From NCBI GenBank assembly GCA_004794655.1, contig SMMW01000005.1, positions 1,302,001 through 1,366,000 on the forward strand: DNA of 64,000 nt, given 5' to 3'. A program made the translations under genes and the position numbers. This document shows, piece by piece, positions 36,071-47,981 of the stretch; position 1 is the stretch's first letter; every line of letters starts with the position of its first letter. The notes beneath the pieces are model-generated. The model made no database searches, had not been told where the DNA came from, and saw nothing but the letters and a program-made list of their open reading frames with translations. The stretch is from Marisa cornuarietis. Lineage: Eukaryota; Mollusca; Gastropoda; Architaenioglossa; Ampullariidae.

Positions 36071-36279
36071 TCATGTGGAGTTAACCGGTTTGATTATGCT
36101 ATACTCTGTAGCTTCGTGCTTCGGTGCTGGGAACTGTTTCCTGTCATCAAACCTGAGTGACACATAAGTCAGGCCATCCTGGTTTGTCCACCTGTCCTTA
36201 TTCTCCACAGCACCACTACAGCGGATGGATGCGGGTGTCCTACACCATCCATCCCCCAAACCTCGAATTGTCAAAGGCG
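36071..36279 (-). CDS. Gene E exon 8, ITIM/ITSM cytoplasmic tail
   Basis: 209 nt ending TGA, acceptor ATTTCAG. LTYVSL at 36155-36172 and TEYSII at 36092-36109. The intermediate tyrosine of gene B is His here (PKHEA). Confidence 0.9.
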
Positions 36280-39200
36280 CTGAAATGTGTTATTCGATTT
36301 TCAACATTAACGTTAATTTAGTTTGCTTAGTGTGCTTTCAATTAACGTACATTTAAAAAAACCGTAGGTAAAATATAATTTGAACTATTAACATCTGCGC
36401 CAAAAATCTCTTGCAGAAACAACCGAGAACTGTGAAACCAATGAGTAACTCATTTTAAAGGTAGCTCAGACTTTAAAGTGACTCGGAGGCTAATGTGTAA
36501 TATTTTTTTTAACCCAGAAGGCTACGAATAATATATATTTCATATAAATTAACTTAACATGAAGCTGCTTTGTATTTAATGACTACTGTAAAAACAGTTT
36601 TGTAAATATTTATTTACACGTTTTGCTAAAAGGATATTTGGTTACATCAGAAATAGCAGCGCGCAAATCTATGGAGAGAGACTTTATCAGAGAATGTTTA
36701 TGGACTTCAACATGAACAATCTAGAATAACACCAGGTTTATTATAAATATTACAAAAGAAATTTGCTGTCATCTTGGTTAATAGTTAAAGAGATTTCTGA
36801 TTCTAGGGTGATTCTGAGGTGACGGAAAACACAACAAACTTTAAGTATTTTTTACAGTAGAATTTAAAATGGCGAAGCTCAGCACAAGGGACTTTTCTCA
36901 GTCATCAGTCTAAATGAAACTGTATTCATCATCAGCATCATCATTAATATCGTCTTCGATGTCATCATTCTCGCTAAAAAAAAAAAAAATGCTGTAAAAT
37001 GTCTGTCTCTTTCTTTTGCTTCCTTCTTCCTTTCTTCAATATTTTATTCACCTTTCCACACATATGCTCAGCATCGCGTACTCTCTCTTTCCCACACGCA
37101 CACACACACACACGCGCGCGCGCGCGCGCGCGCTTATTTATTTTGTGACCGTATACAAGTGTACGTAATGAAGCACATAATGCAATATTTATAAGGAAAT
37201 ATGAGTTTGATTATATGACCCTTAATTAAGCGAAACTCTATATTTTTACATTTTTTTCAACATCTTTTTTCGGTCGTGAAGGATGTTTAACATAATATCA
37301 AAGTTGCAATTTCGCTTTCCCCTTTCCTTCAAAGCTTGTTTAGCTTTGTTCAATTCGCATTGTACTGGTATGTTACTTTCATTTGTTATTCTTTCCGAAA
37401 AAACATTTTAAGTATAAGGACATTTAAAAATATGTTTACTTTTCATTTTTGTGCAGCTCAGTTAAAAAAAGCTCACTGCGTTTATTACCTCTTTGGAACG
37501 CAAATGCACAAATGTGAAAGTTAATCTAAATTTCAAACAATAAAAAAGCATATAAAGGAAGCAGAAGTAAAAAAGGAGCCACATTTTATCTCTATAAGTT
37601 TCTACTGAAGATCTGAAGTTTTGAAAAAACACAAAAACCAAGCACTGTCTTCGAAATAGTGCTGTAAATGTATACTTTAAAAAAAACTAAATAAACGCCC
37701 TTTAAGACACACCACGGGATGTGCGCAAGTACACATAATATATGTAGCTTTGAATTTAGTTCTTAACATGAGTTTGTGTACTGAGGGTCCTTTTTACAAT
37801 ATGTGTATAGAATCATATTACGTAGGAAGAATATACCCCATTCAGTGTACTGTTTATGTATTTATTATATTTATTTCACAGCGTTAAAAAACAAGAAGAT
37901 AATAACAACACGCAATAATAGGGGACGTGAAAGTGGACACCATCATTCCCCTAAACAATGGCGCTCAGTACACAGAAAAGTTCATAAAAGTTCTCAACTA
38001 GAGCTCATTCCCATATTCAAATTGCCCACTGGGACAAATAAAGTTGGTCATTGTCATCATTGTCATTGTCATTTATCTCTTGCAAGCATCATATTAGCAG
38101 CTGATCCCGCAAATATTACAATTACAGGATATAGCAACTGATTACAATGTACTTGAGAACTAAGTTGATAAGTTACCAAACGTTAGGACTGCTGCAAGGC
38201 AGGAATAAATGTTCAAAATGGCAGTCAATAGTTCTAGAAACGATGACGAGATATTACTAAATAAAACAATGATAATAAGGTGTCGAAATGAGTAGTGATT
38301 CTTACCTTTGAGTTGTTTTTGAATACCTTTACTTGAAAAGAAGATTTAAAAAATGGCGTCCCGGTGGAGCAGTAGTAAGACGCTGTTTGTCGGTTCTACT
38401 ATTTTTTATGTTTTTTTTAATGATATTCAGGTTTCCTCCCCCTTCATCAACCAACCCCACTTGCAAAGTATGAATCTTCTCAATTAGTATAACAATTAGT
38501 ATAATCCTAAGTGTCTTAACAAAAGAAAGAATCGATATATATTTCTGTTACAGGTGCGTTAATATTCGTCAACACGGCTCAGGAATATAACGATCTGCCA
38601 CTTCATCAGAGAAGACAACACATCTTAGCACTTTATTAAAGTTGTCCCTTTTCATAATCAACCCTGCAACTCGCTTTAAGTGTTCCGGATAATGATCATC
38701 ATTAACTTTTTAAACCACGCTGTTTGAAGAAATATGCGGTTTTGTTATTTCCTCTGATTAATTTAGTTGTATCTGTCATGAAGCGACAACACAAACACAA
38801 AAACTGAACACTTAAACATACAATAATCAATACTTAGCATTTCATATATTATTGTATTAAATAATTATAATAAATACCTTTTCCGTTTTTCCCTTGCTTC
38901 ATGATGACAACAACAATTACGACAGCTGCGATGAAAAGGACGACACCAGTAACTCCACTAGTGACAGCCGTCATGTTGATGTGTGAACCAGTTCGATCGT
39001 CGACTGATTAACAAAAAGCGAGAAGATAAGTCAGTTTGGTCCATTTCCAAAATTCTGCGTTGTATCAGCAAAATATGTGACCATGCCCTCGGAAGTCAGG
39101 AAAATGTGGTTAATGTAAATGCTGTCTTACCACGATTCGATAAAGATATTAATGATGAGAAAGGATGCATAGCCAAAGTATCAGCAAGACTAAATAATAA

Positions 39201-41200
39201 GAACACAAGAGACACGCAAACAGTTTCTAAGTCAAGCTTGTCACTCAAACAAATACATTCATTCAAATGTACATTTCTGATATTTCAGAGACAATAGCTA
39301 TAACCACATACCCTCATATCACTTACAAATACAAATCTGTCTTTGTTGTATTTTTAAAGGCTCACCATGTTTGATCTCAACAGTGAATTTTTCATCACCA
39401 ACTTCATTGATAATCTGCACCTTAAGGGATCCAGTTGTGATCTCAGTCTGATTGATGAAGATTATCAGCAAACACCTGGACAGGTAGCGGCGCTGCACAT
39501 CAGTCTTGCAGGTGACATTCGTCATCGGCTTAAGATTCTCGTTGACAGCTTCACTGCTATTCATAGTTGATCGTGTGAGCCACACACCCCAGTCATGTGG
39601 TACAGGGTTAGCGATGACCTCAAAGGTCAGCTCAATTGGTTTAGTAGAAAGGTTGATCACCTCGAGATGCATGAACGAACTGTTCCTAGGCTTGCCTGTT
39701 TATGACACACACGCGCGCGCGCGTGCGCATGCACACGTATTCACATTATGCATACACAAGAATTTAGATACATATCTATGCAGGCATAGATGTCAAATAT
39801 TGTTTTTAATCAATAATGCTGTCAAAACATTCTTAACGATCTCTAATTTAAATGTGCTTGTCGGTATTTGATTGTAAACACGCGTATCTGTTTCATTTCC
39901 TATTTCACCTGTCGCTACATCTGCATAATACAAAAATGTTAATAGATAAGGGTTTAGTGTATTATATATCATAAAATGTCTTGCACTGTACTTTTTTGTT
40001 GAACCCCAGTAAGTTTTCTTTAGTGTTTACTCTTTATATTCCAGAATTTCTGAGATTCGACCACCGATCACACATGCTATAATTAATTGTAAAAAGTATT
40101 ATAGCATGGACGATTAAAAGCTTTGCACAAAACAAAATGCCCACAGAACTATTTCTGCCTAAAACCTTTAAGTCCTTCACTTACACTGGACATCAAGGTT
40201 GAGACTGACAAGTGTGGTCGTGTTCCAATGACTGGAGCAGTTGTTTCTGTTAGAACATATGTAGGAGGCTGTGTCTTCACAGCGAGAGACAAACGTGTGG
40301 TTGATGGACTGATCTCTCTGGACAACTACTCCGTTCTTAAGTAAAGTCACCTGCGGTCCGTGTTTCACATTTGACGGGCACCTGAAGTTTACTTGGTCTG
40401 TCTCTCTGACTGTTTGGTTTTCATGTTTACTGTTTATTGAAAAGACTACGCCTGTATCAGTTTCTGCAACAAAGTTTATAAATATGAATTGTGCTAAATG
40501 TGAGCTTTAAAGAAAATACCACACAAATAAGCCACAAAAAAATGTTTTATTTCAGCGGGATTTTGAGATTTTTCACTCACATATCTCATGCTTCAATGTG
40601 AGAGCTATCCCTAAAGAAAAACTTATAAAAAAAAACAACTAACAACTTCCATGCTTCTATGGCTTTTTAATGGTTTCTTAGTTGTTTTGTTAACGTGCTT
40701 CTTGTTTATTTTTAAATTAATTCTTTTTTAAGTAAACTCTGTTCACGACCTCGACAAAATATAATATCAGCTTGGTAAATGTTCTTTGAAAGCATATTTT
40801 GATTCCTTTCAAGAATTATTAGTAAAGTAAACCAAAGAAAATGATTTTCCTTATTATCTTTGTCTCAAAGTAAAAGTCAAAGAATTTCACATTTACCAGC
40901 AGGAATTAACTTGTGATTCGTACTTAAGATGACAAGGTAGCTCCGACTACCTGGTGAGACAATGACAAATAAGCTGTGGTTGCTTCCTTTTTGTGGGAGC
41001 CTTGTGTTGAAATAGCAGGATCCTGACACCTTCACTTCACTCTCGGTTATACTGTCACTGGTCGGTGATGTCATCATGGTGACAGTTTCAGAGCTTTCAT
41101 TCTTAAAAAATACTGTTAAAAATGTTTATCTATTAATAAAAAGACTATGACTGTAAAAAGAGTAGCAACAGAGAAGACCGCATACACTTACTTCTTCTTC

Positions 41201-41273
<73 letters not shown>

Positions 41274-42144
41274 CTGTTATTAATATTGTTGTCGTTGTTG
41301 TGTCTGTTTTTATTTTCTGTAAAGCGCTTGGAACCTCCTTTCGCTGATGGGTAAAGCACCATGTAAAGAAACTTAATTATTATGATTTATTATCACACCC
41401 GGTGGATTTTACGAAAAACGTGTGCAAAAAGTATGAGTAAAATATGACTTGTCCTCACATTCTGCTCTGTACGACAACATTGAAACCGGTGAATAGGAAC
41501 AAATCCAGTATTAGTAAGCGGGAAGCGGATGGCCGCGCTGGTTCAATTCCCGATAAGCGCAGCATACTTCCCCCAGTCGACCCAGCTGACGGGAATGGGT
41601 ACCTGACTCCATAGAGGGTTGGGGAAGGTAAGGGAGCGAGGGAGAGGCCCGAGAAAAGTGGGGTCTCTAACACCTCACTCCCCAACGACCTGAAAGATTA
41701 TGGGATGACCTTTACCTTATTCCTCGCTAGAAGCAGGTGACACTTGTAGATTCTACGTGACGAGTAGACACTTCCGATGGTACAGGACACATTTACAAAC
41801 GGTGAAGCTTCAACTCCTTCACATGACACATTCTCTGGTGGATCTGTTTGATAACATACTTCAGTAACTTTAAAAAGTCTTCATACAGATGTAAAAAAAA
41901 TTAATAAGAGAGAAAATATAAGTATGCATAAAATCACGTGTGAGTGAGAAGAGAATAATTGGGCTTTTTTATATTCACTTCTGTGTACCAAATCTTTTTA
42001 TTTCCTCTATGACCTTTTACAACGCCCGGTTTGTAACTTTGTAAGCCTCGTACCACATCCGTAACTCTCTATCTGCACATTTCTTTCACCCAGTAATCTG
42101 CATTTAAGCAGAGAATGTGCTCTCTCGAGGTCACTCTCTCTCTC

Positions 42145-42177
<33 letters not shown>

Positions 42178-43134
42178 GCGATCGCGCGCTCACGCACGCA
42201 AGGACATATATATATATATATATAAGTAGACAAACTAGAGCTGAATTCACAGTTGATGATAAAGAATAAAGAATACGTTTCGACAAAAATATAGTAACAT
42301 ACATAAAATAACATTACTAGCACGCTATGTGGTACACATAATCTATCAAATAAAAGCTACTCACACACATAGTTAAGAGCACAGTTAGCTGAACCGTTGC
42401 CGTAATTTATTTTTATAGGAATACATTCGAGACTGCCGTTGACAAGCTGAATATTATCGTGTATCTTCGTGTTGTTCTCAGTGTTGATGGTGATCCTTTT
42501 AATGTGAGCTTCTGTTACACTTGCCTCGAATATATCGCTGATTGGCGCCGAGAGAGACATGGTACAATTGCTTTGTGTGCATACTGCAAACATGTGAGAC
42601 TGGGCTGAATACCAGTGTAGTCTCCATTGTATGTCACCGCTAGCTGTGCAGGTGAGGAACGTTTTCTGACCAGCCGCTACTTCCACGAGGCCGTCATTGT
42701 CACACTGTTCAATCTTTACTTCTGTAAAACGTAAAACAGAAATAATTCTAGTATTCTACCATGCTTCTCTAGTGTTTTTTCTGTCCCCCCCCCCCACTTT
42801 GTCTTTCTCTCTCTCCTCTCTCTCTTACACACACACACACCGTCATTCAACCAGGATTCGTTTAAGCATATATAGTAGACATATATATATATATATAGAA
42901 CACAAACGCACAACATACACAATACATACATTACATAGATATGTGTATTGATGCATGATTTCATATAAAGTAGGCAATCAGTGACAAACTCTTTTTTTTT
43001 ATCCTCCAAGAAATTTTTTCGCGATTAATTTGTTAAGAAGTCTACACCTGATCACCTCTAGCTAAGGCCGGACCAAACAGAAGAAGTAAAGCTCCAGATG
43101 TCCACAGAGTCCACACTCGGGTGTTCCAGAACAT
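36071..43134 (-). CDS. Gene E: complete IgSF receptor with ITIM and ITSM tail (570 aa)
   Basis: Eight exons (43056-43134, 42365-42721, 41716-41843, 40897-41101, 40185-40463, 39366-39695, 38878-39003, 36071-36279) join in frame to 1713 nt without a stop, with the same phases as gene B. Order: signal peptide (1-26), six-Cys Ig-like domain (27-145), domain 2 (146-256), Ig domain 3 with EDTASYIC (257-349), domain 4 (350-459), transmembrane helix (about 460-501), tail (502-570). The tail has LTYVSL (Tyr about 540) and TEYSII (Tyr about 561), again 21 residues apart. Ectodomain sequence differs strongly from B, while RWTNQDGLTYVSL in the tail is identical. By analogy with ITIM/ITSM receptors it should dampen signalling through SH2-domain partners; ligand and cell type are unknown. 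Oddities: exon 3 uses a splice donor that coincides with the end of a SINE. Confidence 0.85.
37084..37133. repeat. (CA)n/(CG)n tract
   Basis: Alternating purine-pyrimidine run in intron 7 of gene E, potentially Z-forming. Confidence 0.8.
38353..38400 (+). mobile_element. Possible tRNA-like SINE head
   Basis: GGCGTCCCGGTGGAGCAGTA resembles a pol III A-box region. The rest of the element is not recognisable. Confidence 0.3.
38878..39003 (-). CDS. Gene E exon 7, transmembrane segment
   Basis: 126 nt, phase 1-1. GVTGVVLFIAAVVIVVVIMK followed by QGKNGK; no charge inside the helix. Confidence 0.85.
39366..39695 (-). CDS. Gene E exon 6, domain 4
   Basis: 330 nt, phase 1-1. LTFEVIANPVPHDW, NVTCKTD, RYLSRC, VQIINEVGDEKFTV. 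Cysteine formed across the 5/6 junction as in gene B. Confidence 0.85.
40185..40463 (-). CDS. Gene E exon 5, Ig domain 3
   Basis: 279 nt, phase 1-1. QVNFRCPS, LLKNGVVVQR and CEDTASYIC, a canonical Ig F strand. Confidence 0.85.
40897..41101 (-). CDS. Gene E exon 4, second half of domain 2
   Basis: 205 nt, phase 0-1, same length as gene F exon 4. SEVKVSGSCYFNTRLP and PGSRSYLVIL; acceptor TTTTTTAAG, donor GTAAATG. Confidence 0.8.
41204..41275. repeat. (ATC)n microsatellite
   Basis: About 70 bp of ATC units in intron 3 of gene E; gives artefactual poly-Asp and poly-Ile frames. Confidence 0.9.
41505..41715 (+). mobile_element. tRNA-derived SINE in gene E intron 3
   Basis: Head with GCTGGTTCAATTCCCGAT (pol III B-box), body with CCATAGAGGGTTGGGGAAGG and CTAACACCTCACTCCCCAAC, 3' end GGATGACCTTTAC. 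It matches 25490-25660. Its 3' end abuts exon 3 of gene E directly. Confidence 0.8.
41716..41843 (-). CDS. Gene E exon 3, first half of domain 2
   Basis: 128 nt. PPENVSCEG, then NVSCTIGSVYSSRRIYKC. Donor GTAAAGGTCATCCC is the reverse complement of the 3' end of the adjoining SINE. Confidence 0.8.
42144..42184. repeat. (CA)n/(CG)n tract in gene E flank of exon 2
   Basis: CA run passing into CGCGATCGCGCG, followed by (AT)n at 42207-42222. Located in intron 2 of gene E. Confidence 0.85.
42365..42721 (-). CDS. Gene E exon 2, six-cysteine Ig-like domain
   Basis: 357 nt, phase 1-1. Cysteines in EQCDND, LTCTASG, VCTQSNC (two), SLECIP and ANCALN; WRLHW after the second. Mini-loop C-x(4)-C conserved. 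Confidence 0.85.
43056..43134 (-). CDS. Gene E exon 1, signal peptide
   Basis: ATG at 43134: MFWNTRVWTLW then SGALLLLFGPALA, phase 1, donor GTGATC. Confidence 0.8.
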
Positions 43135-44439
43135 TCTTACAAATAATATTCACTCGGCTGTTCCACAAAGTGGGAAGGAACATTCTTACAAATCCTTGAC
43201 TACTCAAAAGACCTTGTGCGATGACTTGTTTCTCAGCAGCTAGACGTAGTATACAAGCTTGTTTTGTTTTCATGCCAAATGTTAATCCATATTATAAGCG
43301 TCTAAAACATTTTCACTCCAGTAAGGATAAAAACAGAAGAACACCAATGGGTCTATGCAATATTAATCTGAACAGCAGCACTTGTGTCACTCACGATCTT
43401 GTAGTGTAGCACAGGTCAGATTTCTGAGAGATAACTAGCAACAACTTCCTTATATCGTATCAGCGGCGGCGGCTAAAAGGATGTCACACCCCTCTATAGT
43501 AACTAATGAAGCGCAGTCCCAGAATACAGCAAGAACCTTTTAGCTACGATTATAAAGCCTCTATCTTTGTTTCTTCTTTTTGACTTTTTTTAATAACCAG
43601 TAAAATCGAAATGCTAACAGGATCTCTATCTTGTGGTGCACACGCCTAAAAAAACAAAATCTGATTTTTATACCTAAGTCCTTACGGAGTACATTAAACT
43701 GAAGAAGAGGCTGAAGAATGAAAGGTATATCTGTGTGGAGAGGGGTATTCAAATTATGCCAACCCATTTACCCTTTATTATGCTACACTTTACAATAGTA
43801 AGTCATAAATCCTAACTTGTTTACTTGACCAGTTAAATCAGAGTTTTACATGTTTATACATTTTACGTGACCGTCGTAAAAACGTTACCACGAACACGTG
43901 TTTTACAAAACTAATTTGAAGGCGTTTCGCTTGAAACATTTTCTTCGTGTGTCTATCAACCTGACAACTATTAATAATAATAATAACTGAAGATTTTTAT
44001 AGCGCATATTCACACTCATAGAGAGCATGCTCTTAGCGCTTAAAACGGAGAAGAGACATGGACTACATGGATAAAAACACGAGGGAGGGAAGAATAAACG
44101 ACAATACTGACGACAAACAGAAAACAAAGATAGAAAACACAAAAAGGCACCAAGTAACAGGAACAGAGAATATAGTGATTCTACAGAGAAAGATGTGTAG
44201 ATATATCTCTTAATTTAAGCCTTGTCTCTCCATGTGCTTAGAGGTCCACCAAAGATCTCTAATAGGGGATTTCTCACCAGAAACTCCCCTCTATAAAGTC
44301 ACATACTCGACATAATGTGTTCTTATAAAGAGGGCCTGTAAGTGGCTTCGGTTATCAAGGGATAAGTTTGGTCCTTGACGTGGTTTCCTCGTCCCACGTG
44401 GCTGGTATCGCGACAATCACTCACTTCCCTGCAAAGGAC
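43135..44439. other. 5' flank of gene E, intergenic
   Basis: No clear TATA box. A (TAA)n-linked dispersed repeat with TTTTTATAGCGCATATTCA and TCTTAGCGCTTAAAA lies at 43968-44150. Confidence 0.4.
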
Positions 44440-46690
44440 TGGACACACTTTCGGTAACCTTTGATTAAACCCTCTGAGAAACAAGCCTGGCAGACTTAAA
44501 CCTTTAAAAACTTTGCACGGTTCTTGGCTTGAAGATTAAAAGAAATTTTACTCAGTCCCGCTCACTGTTAAATTCCACTCACTTTATTTTCAAATTTAAG
44601 GGTAAAATTTGTTTGACCCATTTGGTGGTCTTACAAGTATTACAATCTTATGTTATTGTACTGAAAAAAAGAAACCATTTATAAAACAAAGAGGAAGATT
44701 CTGGTCTTCCGTCATCACTGCGCGTCAACGTGGGTGTCGAGCGGTTCTTTATTCTTGAGATCTGCTGAAAAAATGTCGGATTCTGACTCTGAAGTTGAAA
44801 ATTTCTAGTCCAAGGATAAGTCCTTTGTCAGTTCTTCTGGCGATAACCAAGAGGGACTAGACAAACGTAATGGAATTCATCCTAATCATCAATCATGAGA
44901 CGACCACTGGTCGTAAGTTAAACTTTGGTCACCTTCTTCTAATCGCTGGTTATTGCTGATAACTTCTAAAACAAAACATCTGGTCTAAAATTTACAAACA
45001 TCATATTTTTATTTTTATTTTTACTGAGAAATTTTTAAAAGCTGAAGTGATTTCTGTGCGTGATTTTATAAAAATGTAGTGTTTCAGAACAATTTTGCCT
45101 CTTTGGTGTCGTACCATTGTATACAATGTATACTATTGTACACAGAAGGCAAGTTAAATCAAAACACACTTTTACTTTTGTAGCAAGTAAAGTAAAATCT
45201 GACAATGTTTTTAGGATTGTCAAAAATTTATCATAAGAAAGGTACTCCTTTGTTTATCCTAGAGGGCAATCAGTAGTATGAAGTTTACACTTTTAAATCA
45301 TGACAAGTTTACACAGGAAAGTTTCTTCATATGGTTTAGTATGGGATACCGTCGTGGTGTTGTGCAAAACTTTAAGCAGCCAAGGGTACAATGTATACTT
45401 CGATACTGTATCCCACCAGAATAAAGTATCAAAACTTTAAAATATCAAATGTGTAATAGCATAGTAGAACGAAAACGTGTCTGGGTTCGATTTATGAACT
45501 AATGTTTTACCAGAAACAGGAGCTGCTTGAACATTCAGATGCTTCATTTTAAGATTTTTTGTTTCTACCTTGTTTGGAATTGTATTTATTAATTTAAGTA
45601 AATGTAGAAAATGATAACACTTTTTGTTACACTTCCAATCTGGCTAAAAAATGTACTGATTGATCACCGTTGCGGGTTTCGTACGTTAACAGGTATGTTT
45701 CATGTAGTTTCGAAAGCGTAAGAAAAATATTTATCGTGTATATAGTTAAATGACCATTTATTTAAAAAAAATAGATAGATAATATCTGAAGTAAGAAAAT
45801 CTTTTCCTCTGGTGTTAGTATATCGATGATTTACGGATAATACCAAAGACTTATTGTGTAAATTCAGGTCTAAATTCAAGTTTTCACGTCTTACTCCTTT
45901 TAAATCTTAAAATGTCAGTCTATTCGCTTTTAGTTTAATATCAGCAAGATTACATTTTTTTATTATTTTATCTTAAAAAGAAAATATCGCAATCCAACTC
46001 AAAGAAACGGACACTAGAATGGTTTGTATATTTAAACAGCAATATCTCAGGTAAATGTAACAGAAATTTAAAAATAAATTAGTTTGTTATTTAGAATTAA
46101 TTTTCATATCACAAATGTCATTACCTGTGATTTGAATGGTTAGCACATAACAGACTAAGACTAAATTATTATTCAAAGCTCAGTACAAAATAATTTAATA
46201 TGCACTTTCTTTGACTTTTTCTGTAATATAATTTAAAATATTCTTTTTCTTTAAGGGTTATAAAAAGTTTTACTTTGCAATTCTTTTACTAGTGTTTCAG
46301 TTGTTTTATTCATATCAGTCTTACCCAATTTTAGAAATTGTTTTAGATATTGAAGGCTACTTCGATCAAATAAATAAATCAGTTGCAGTGCCCTTGAATG
46401 TCCGAGGCTTGGGATACGAATGGTGGACTTCACCCCGGCCCACGTCGACTCCGGGTAGTGAAGTGGATAAGGGCAGATGGACAAACCAAGATGGCCTGAC
46501 CTATGTGTCACTCAACTTTAACAACAGGAAGCTGAATCGAGCCCCGACGTACGAGCCTAGAGAGTACAGCACAGTGAAGGCGGTTCAAACCCAACTGCAT
46601 TCTCCTTGACGGAGTAAATTACATTTATTGTGCTTGATAACGAGCTCATCTAGTCCACAGAGCATGACAAAATTAGCTAAAGTTATGCAT
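44440..46690 (+). repeat. Block C: inverted partial copy of the gene B 3' region
   Basis: Plus-strand sequence aligns with the minus strand of B about 6170-8050 and D about 56050-58080. Landmarks: AGCCTGGCAGACTTAAACCT against AGTCTGCC(A/G)GGCCT in B/D, and a tail exon at the end. It covers only intron 7 and exon 8; there is no transmembrane or ectodomain exon. Confidence 0.8.
46389..46609 (+). CDS. Orphan ITIM tail exon in block C
   Basis: 221 nt, same length as gene B exon 8, acceptor GTTGCAG, stop TGA at 46607-46609, no interruption. LTYVSL is intact (46496-46513). The second motif is REYSTV: the Thr at -2 is Arg, so it no longer fits the ITSM rule. No receptor exons lie upstream on the plus strand, so on this assembly it has nothing to splice to and is probably an inert duplicate. 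AATAAA occurs about 200 bp downstream (46813-46818). Confidence 0.7.
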
Positions 46691-46849
46691 CATAATTTTT
46701 TTATTATCTTCATGCTTCAGAATTTAAAACTTTATACTCTAATCATATTTTGTTATTGACTATTTGTCAGACGTTTCTTCTTCTTTCATAGTTTCATTCT
46801 TAGACCCTTTGTAATAAATGAGTCAGCTTCTTTTCATTTCATTTCGATA

Positions 46850-47269
46850 CGACAGCCTCCCAGTCGAGCTACGTGTGGGGATTTGAGCTGTTAATTTTCA
46901 GTTTTGGTCACAAGCTTTGCTATCTTATTCGAACTGTCAGCAATGGCTTCTCTCTTTGAAAGAGCGTGTGAAGACCTCTGTTAATTACAGTGTAACAATG
47001 TTAAATAGTTTAGACATGACGATTTCATAAAAACTGCACCAAAACGTACTTCGTGCATCTTCAATGTTTTAAGTAATTTTTCGTTAATAAGTCGTCAATG
47101 TCTGTAGTTACTGAATACAGGTTGAAATCGGTTTTTGTTCTCCATCTCCTGCTTCTTATTTCAGTAATCGTAACAGTACTCGCACATAACTGTATTGCAA
47201 AAATTTGTTTCGCAGTTATCAGTGGTTTGCGTGCTAAACTGAAATTTAGAATTTAGTTGACGAGGATTA

Positions 47270-47366
<97 letters not shown>

Positions 47367-47375
47367 CGTGCGTGC
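46850..47375 (+). repeat. Dispersed repeat, copy 2 of 2, ending in (TG)n
   Basis: Same-orientation partner of 4640-5190. The TG tract at 47273-47370 is about 95 bp. Confidence 0.65.
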
Positions 47376-47439
47376 CTGCGTGATGTAATAAGTTTTTTAT
47401 GACACTAATATCTTGGAAATATGTGTAAGAATGGTTTCA

Positions 47440-47600
47440 GAAAAGAGATGGTAGTGTTGTTAAATTGTTTTTAAGTTACTAAGAATAATCCGTATGCTTG
47501 TGTGGTGGTGTTTTATTAAAATTATGTGTATGCGCTATGGTGTGTGGTGTTTTGCTAGAGTAAAAGACATGCTTGCTCATCGTCACACTGTGCCAATCGG
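47440..47600 (+). repeat. Inverted partner of 17200-17340
   Basis: Shares AGTAAAAGACATGCTTGCTC and CATCGTCACACTGTG with the reverse strand at 17.2 kb. Likely a common 3' flank of family members. Confidence 0.7.
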
Positions 47601-47853
47601 CCGTTTCTCAGAGGGTTATGCCAGGTTATGCCGAACAAAACTAGGTCACATAAAACATTAGCCATCACTTTCTTAAACCATAAAGTCTATTACAACCACA
47701 AATTTAACACTTAAATTTTATCTAACCCATCTCCCATTCCTTACTCTGACACTGCCTTTTTCTCTCATTTTTTTATTTAGTACTTATTTGCAAAGCGCCA
47801 CCTTCCAGCACTTTTCCTATTGTGAATCTTTGCTCTGCTCCCTCCTTTAACAG

Positions 47854-47981
47854 CTCCATCGCAGGATGTGTCATGTGTAGCAGACATTGTCTCGTGGTCT
47901 GTCAGTGTGTCATGTGTCATTGGCAGTGCCTACTTGTCTAGGGGAATTTACAAGTGCCAGTTGTTTTGCTTGAAAAATGAG
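47854..47981 (+). pseudogene. Orphan exon 3
   Basis: 128 nt between acceptor CTTTAACAG and donor GTGAGA, open, reading PSQDVSC, SVSVSCVIGSAYLSRGIYKC. Exactly the family exon length and phase. No neighbouring exon 2 or 4 is visible, so it is a stranded exon rather than part of a gene. Confidence 0.75.

Noticed and set aside
41126..41362. Poly-Asp and poly-Ile open frames
   Set aside because: Translation of the (ATC)n microsatellite inside gene E intron 3.
41505..41600. Possible tRNA gene (GGTTCAATTCC B-box)
   Set aside because: No complete cloverleaf; the sequence continues into a SINE body found elsewhere in the window.
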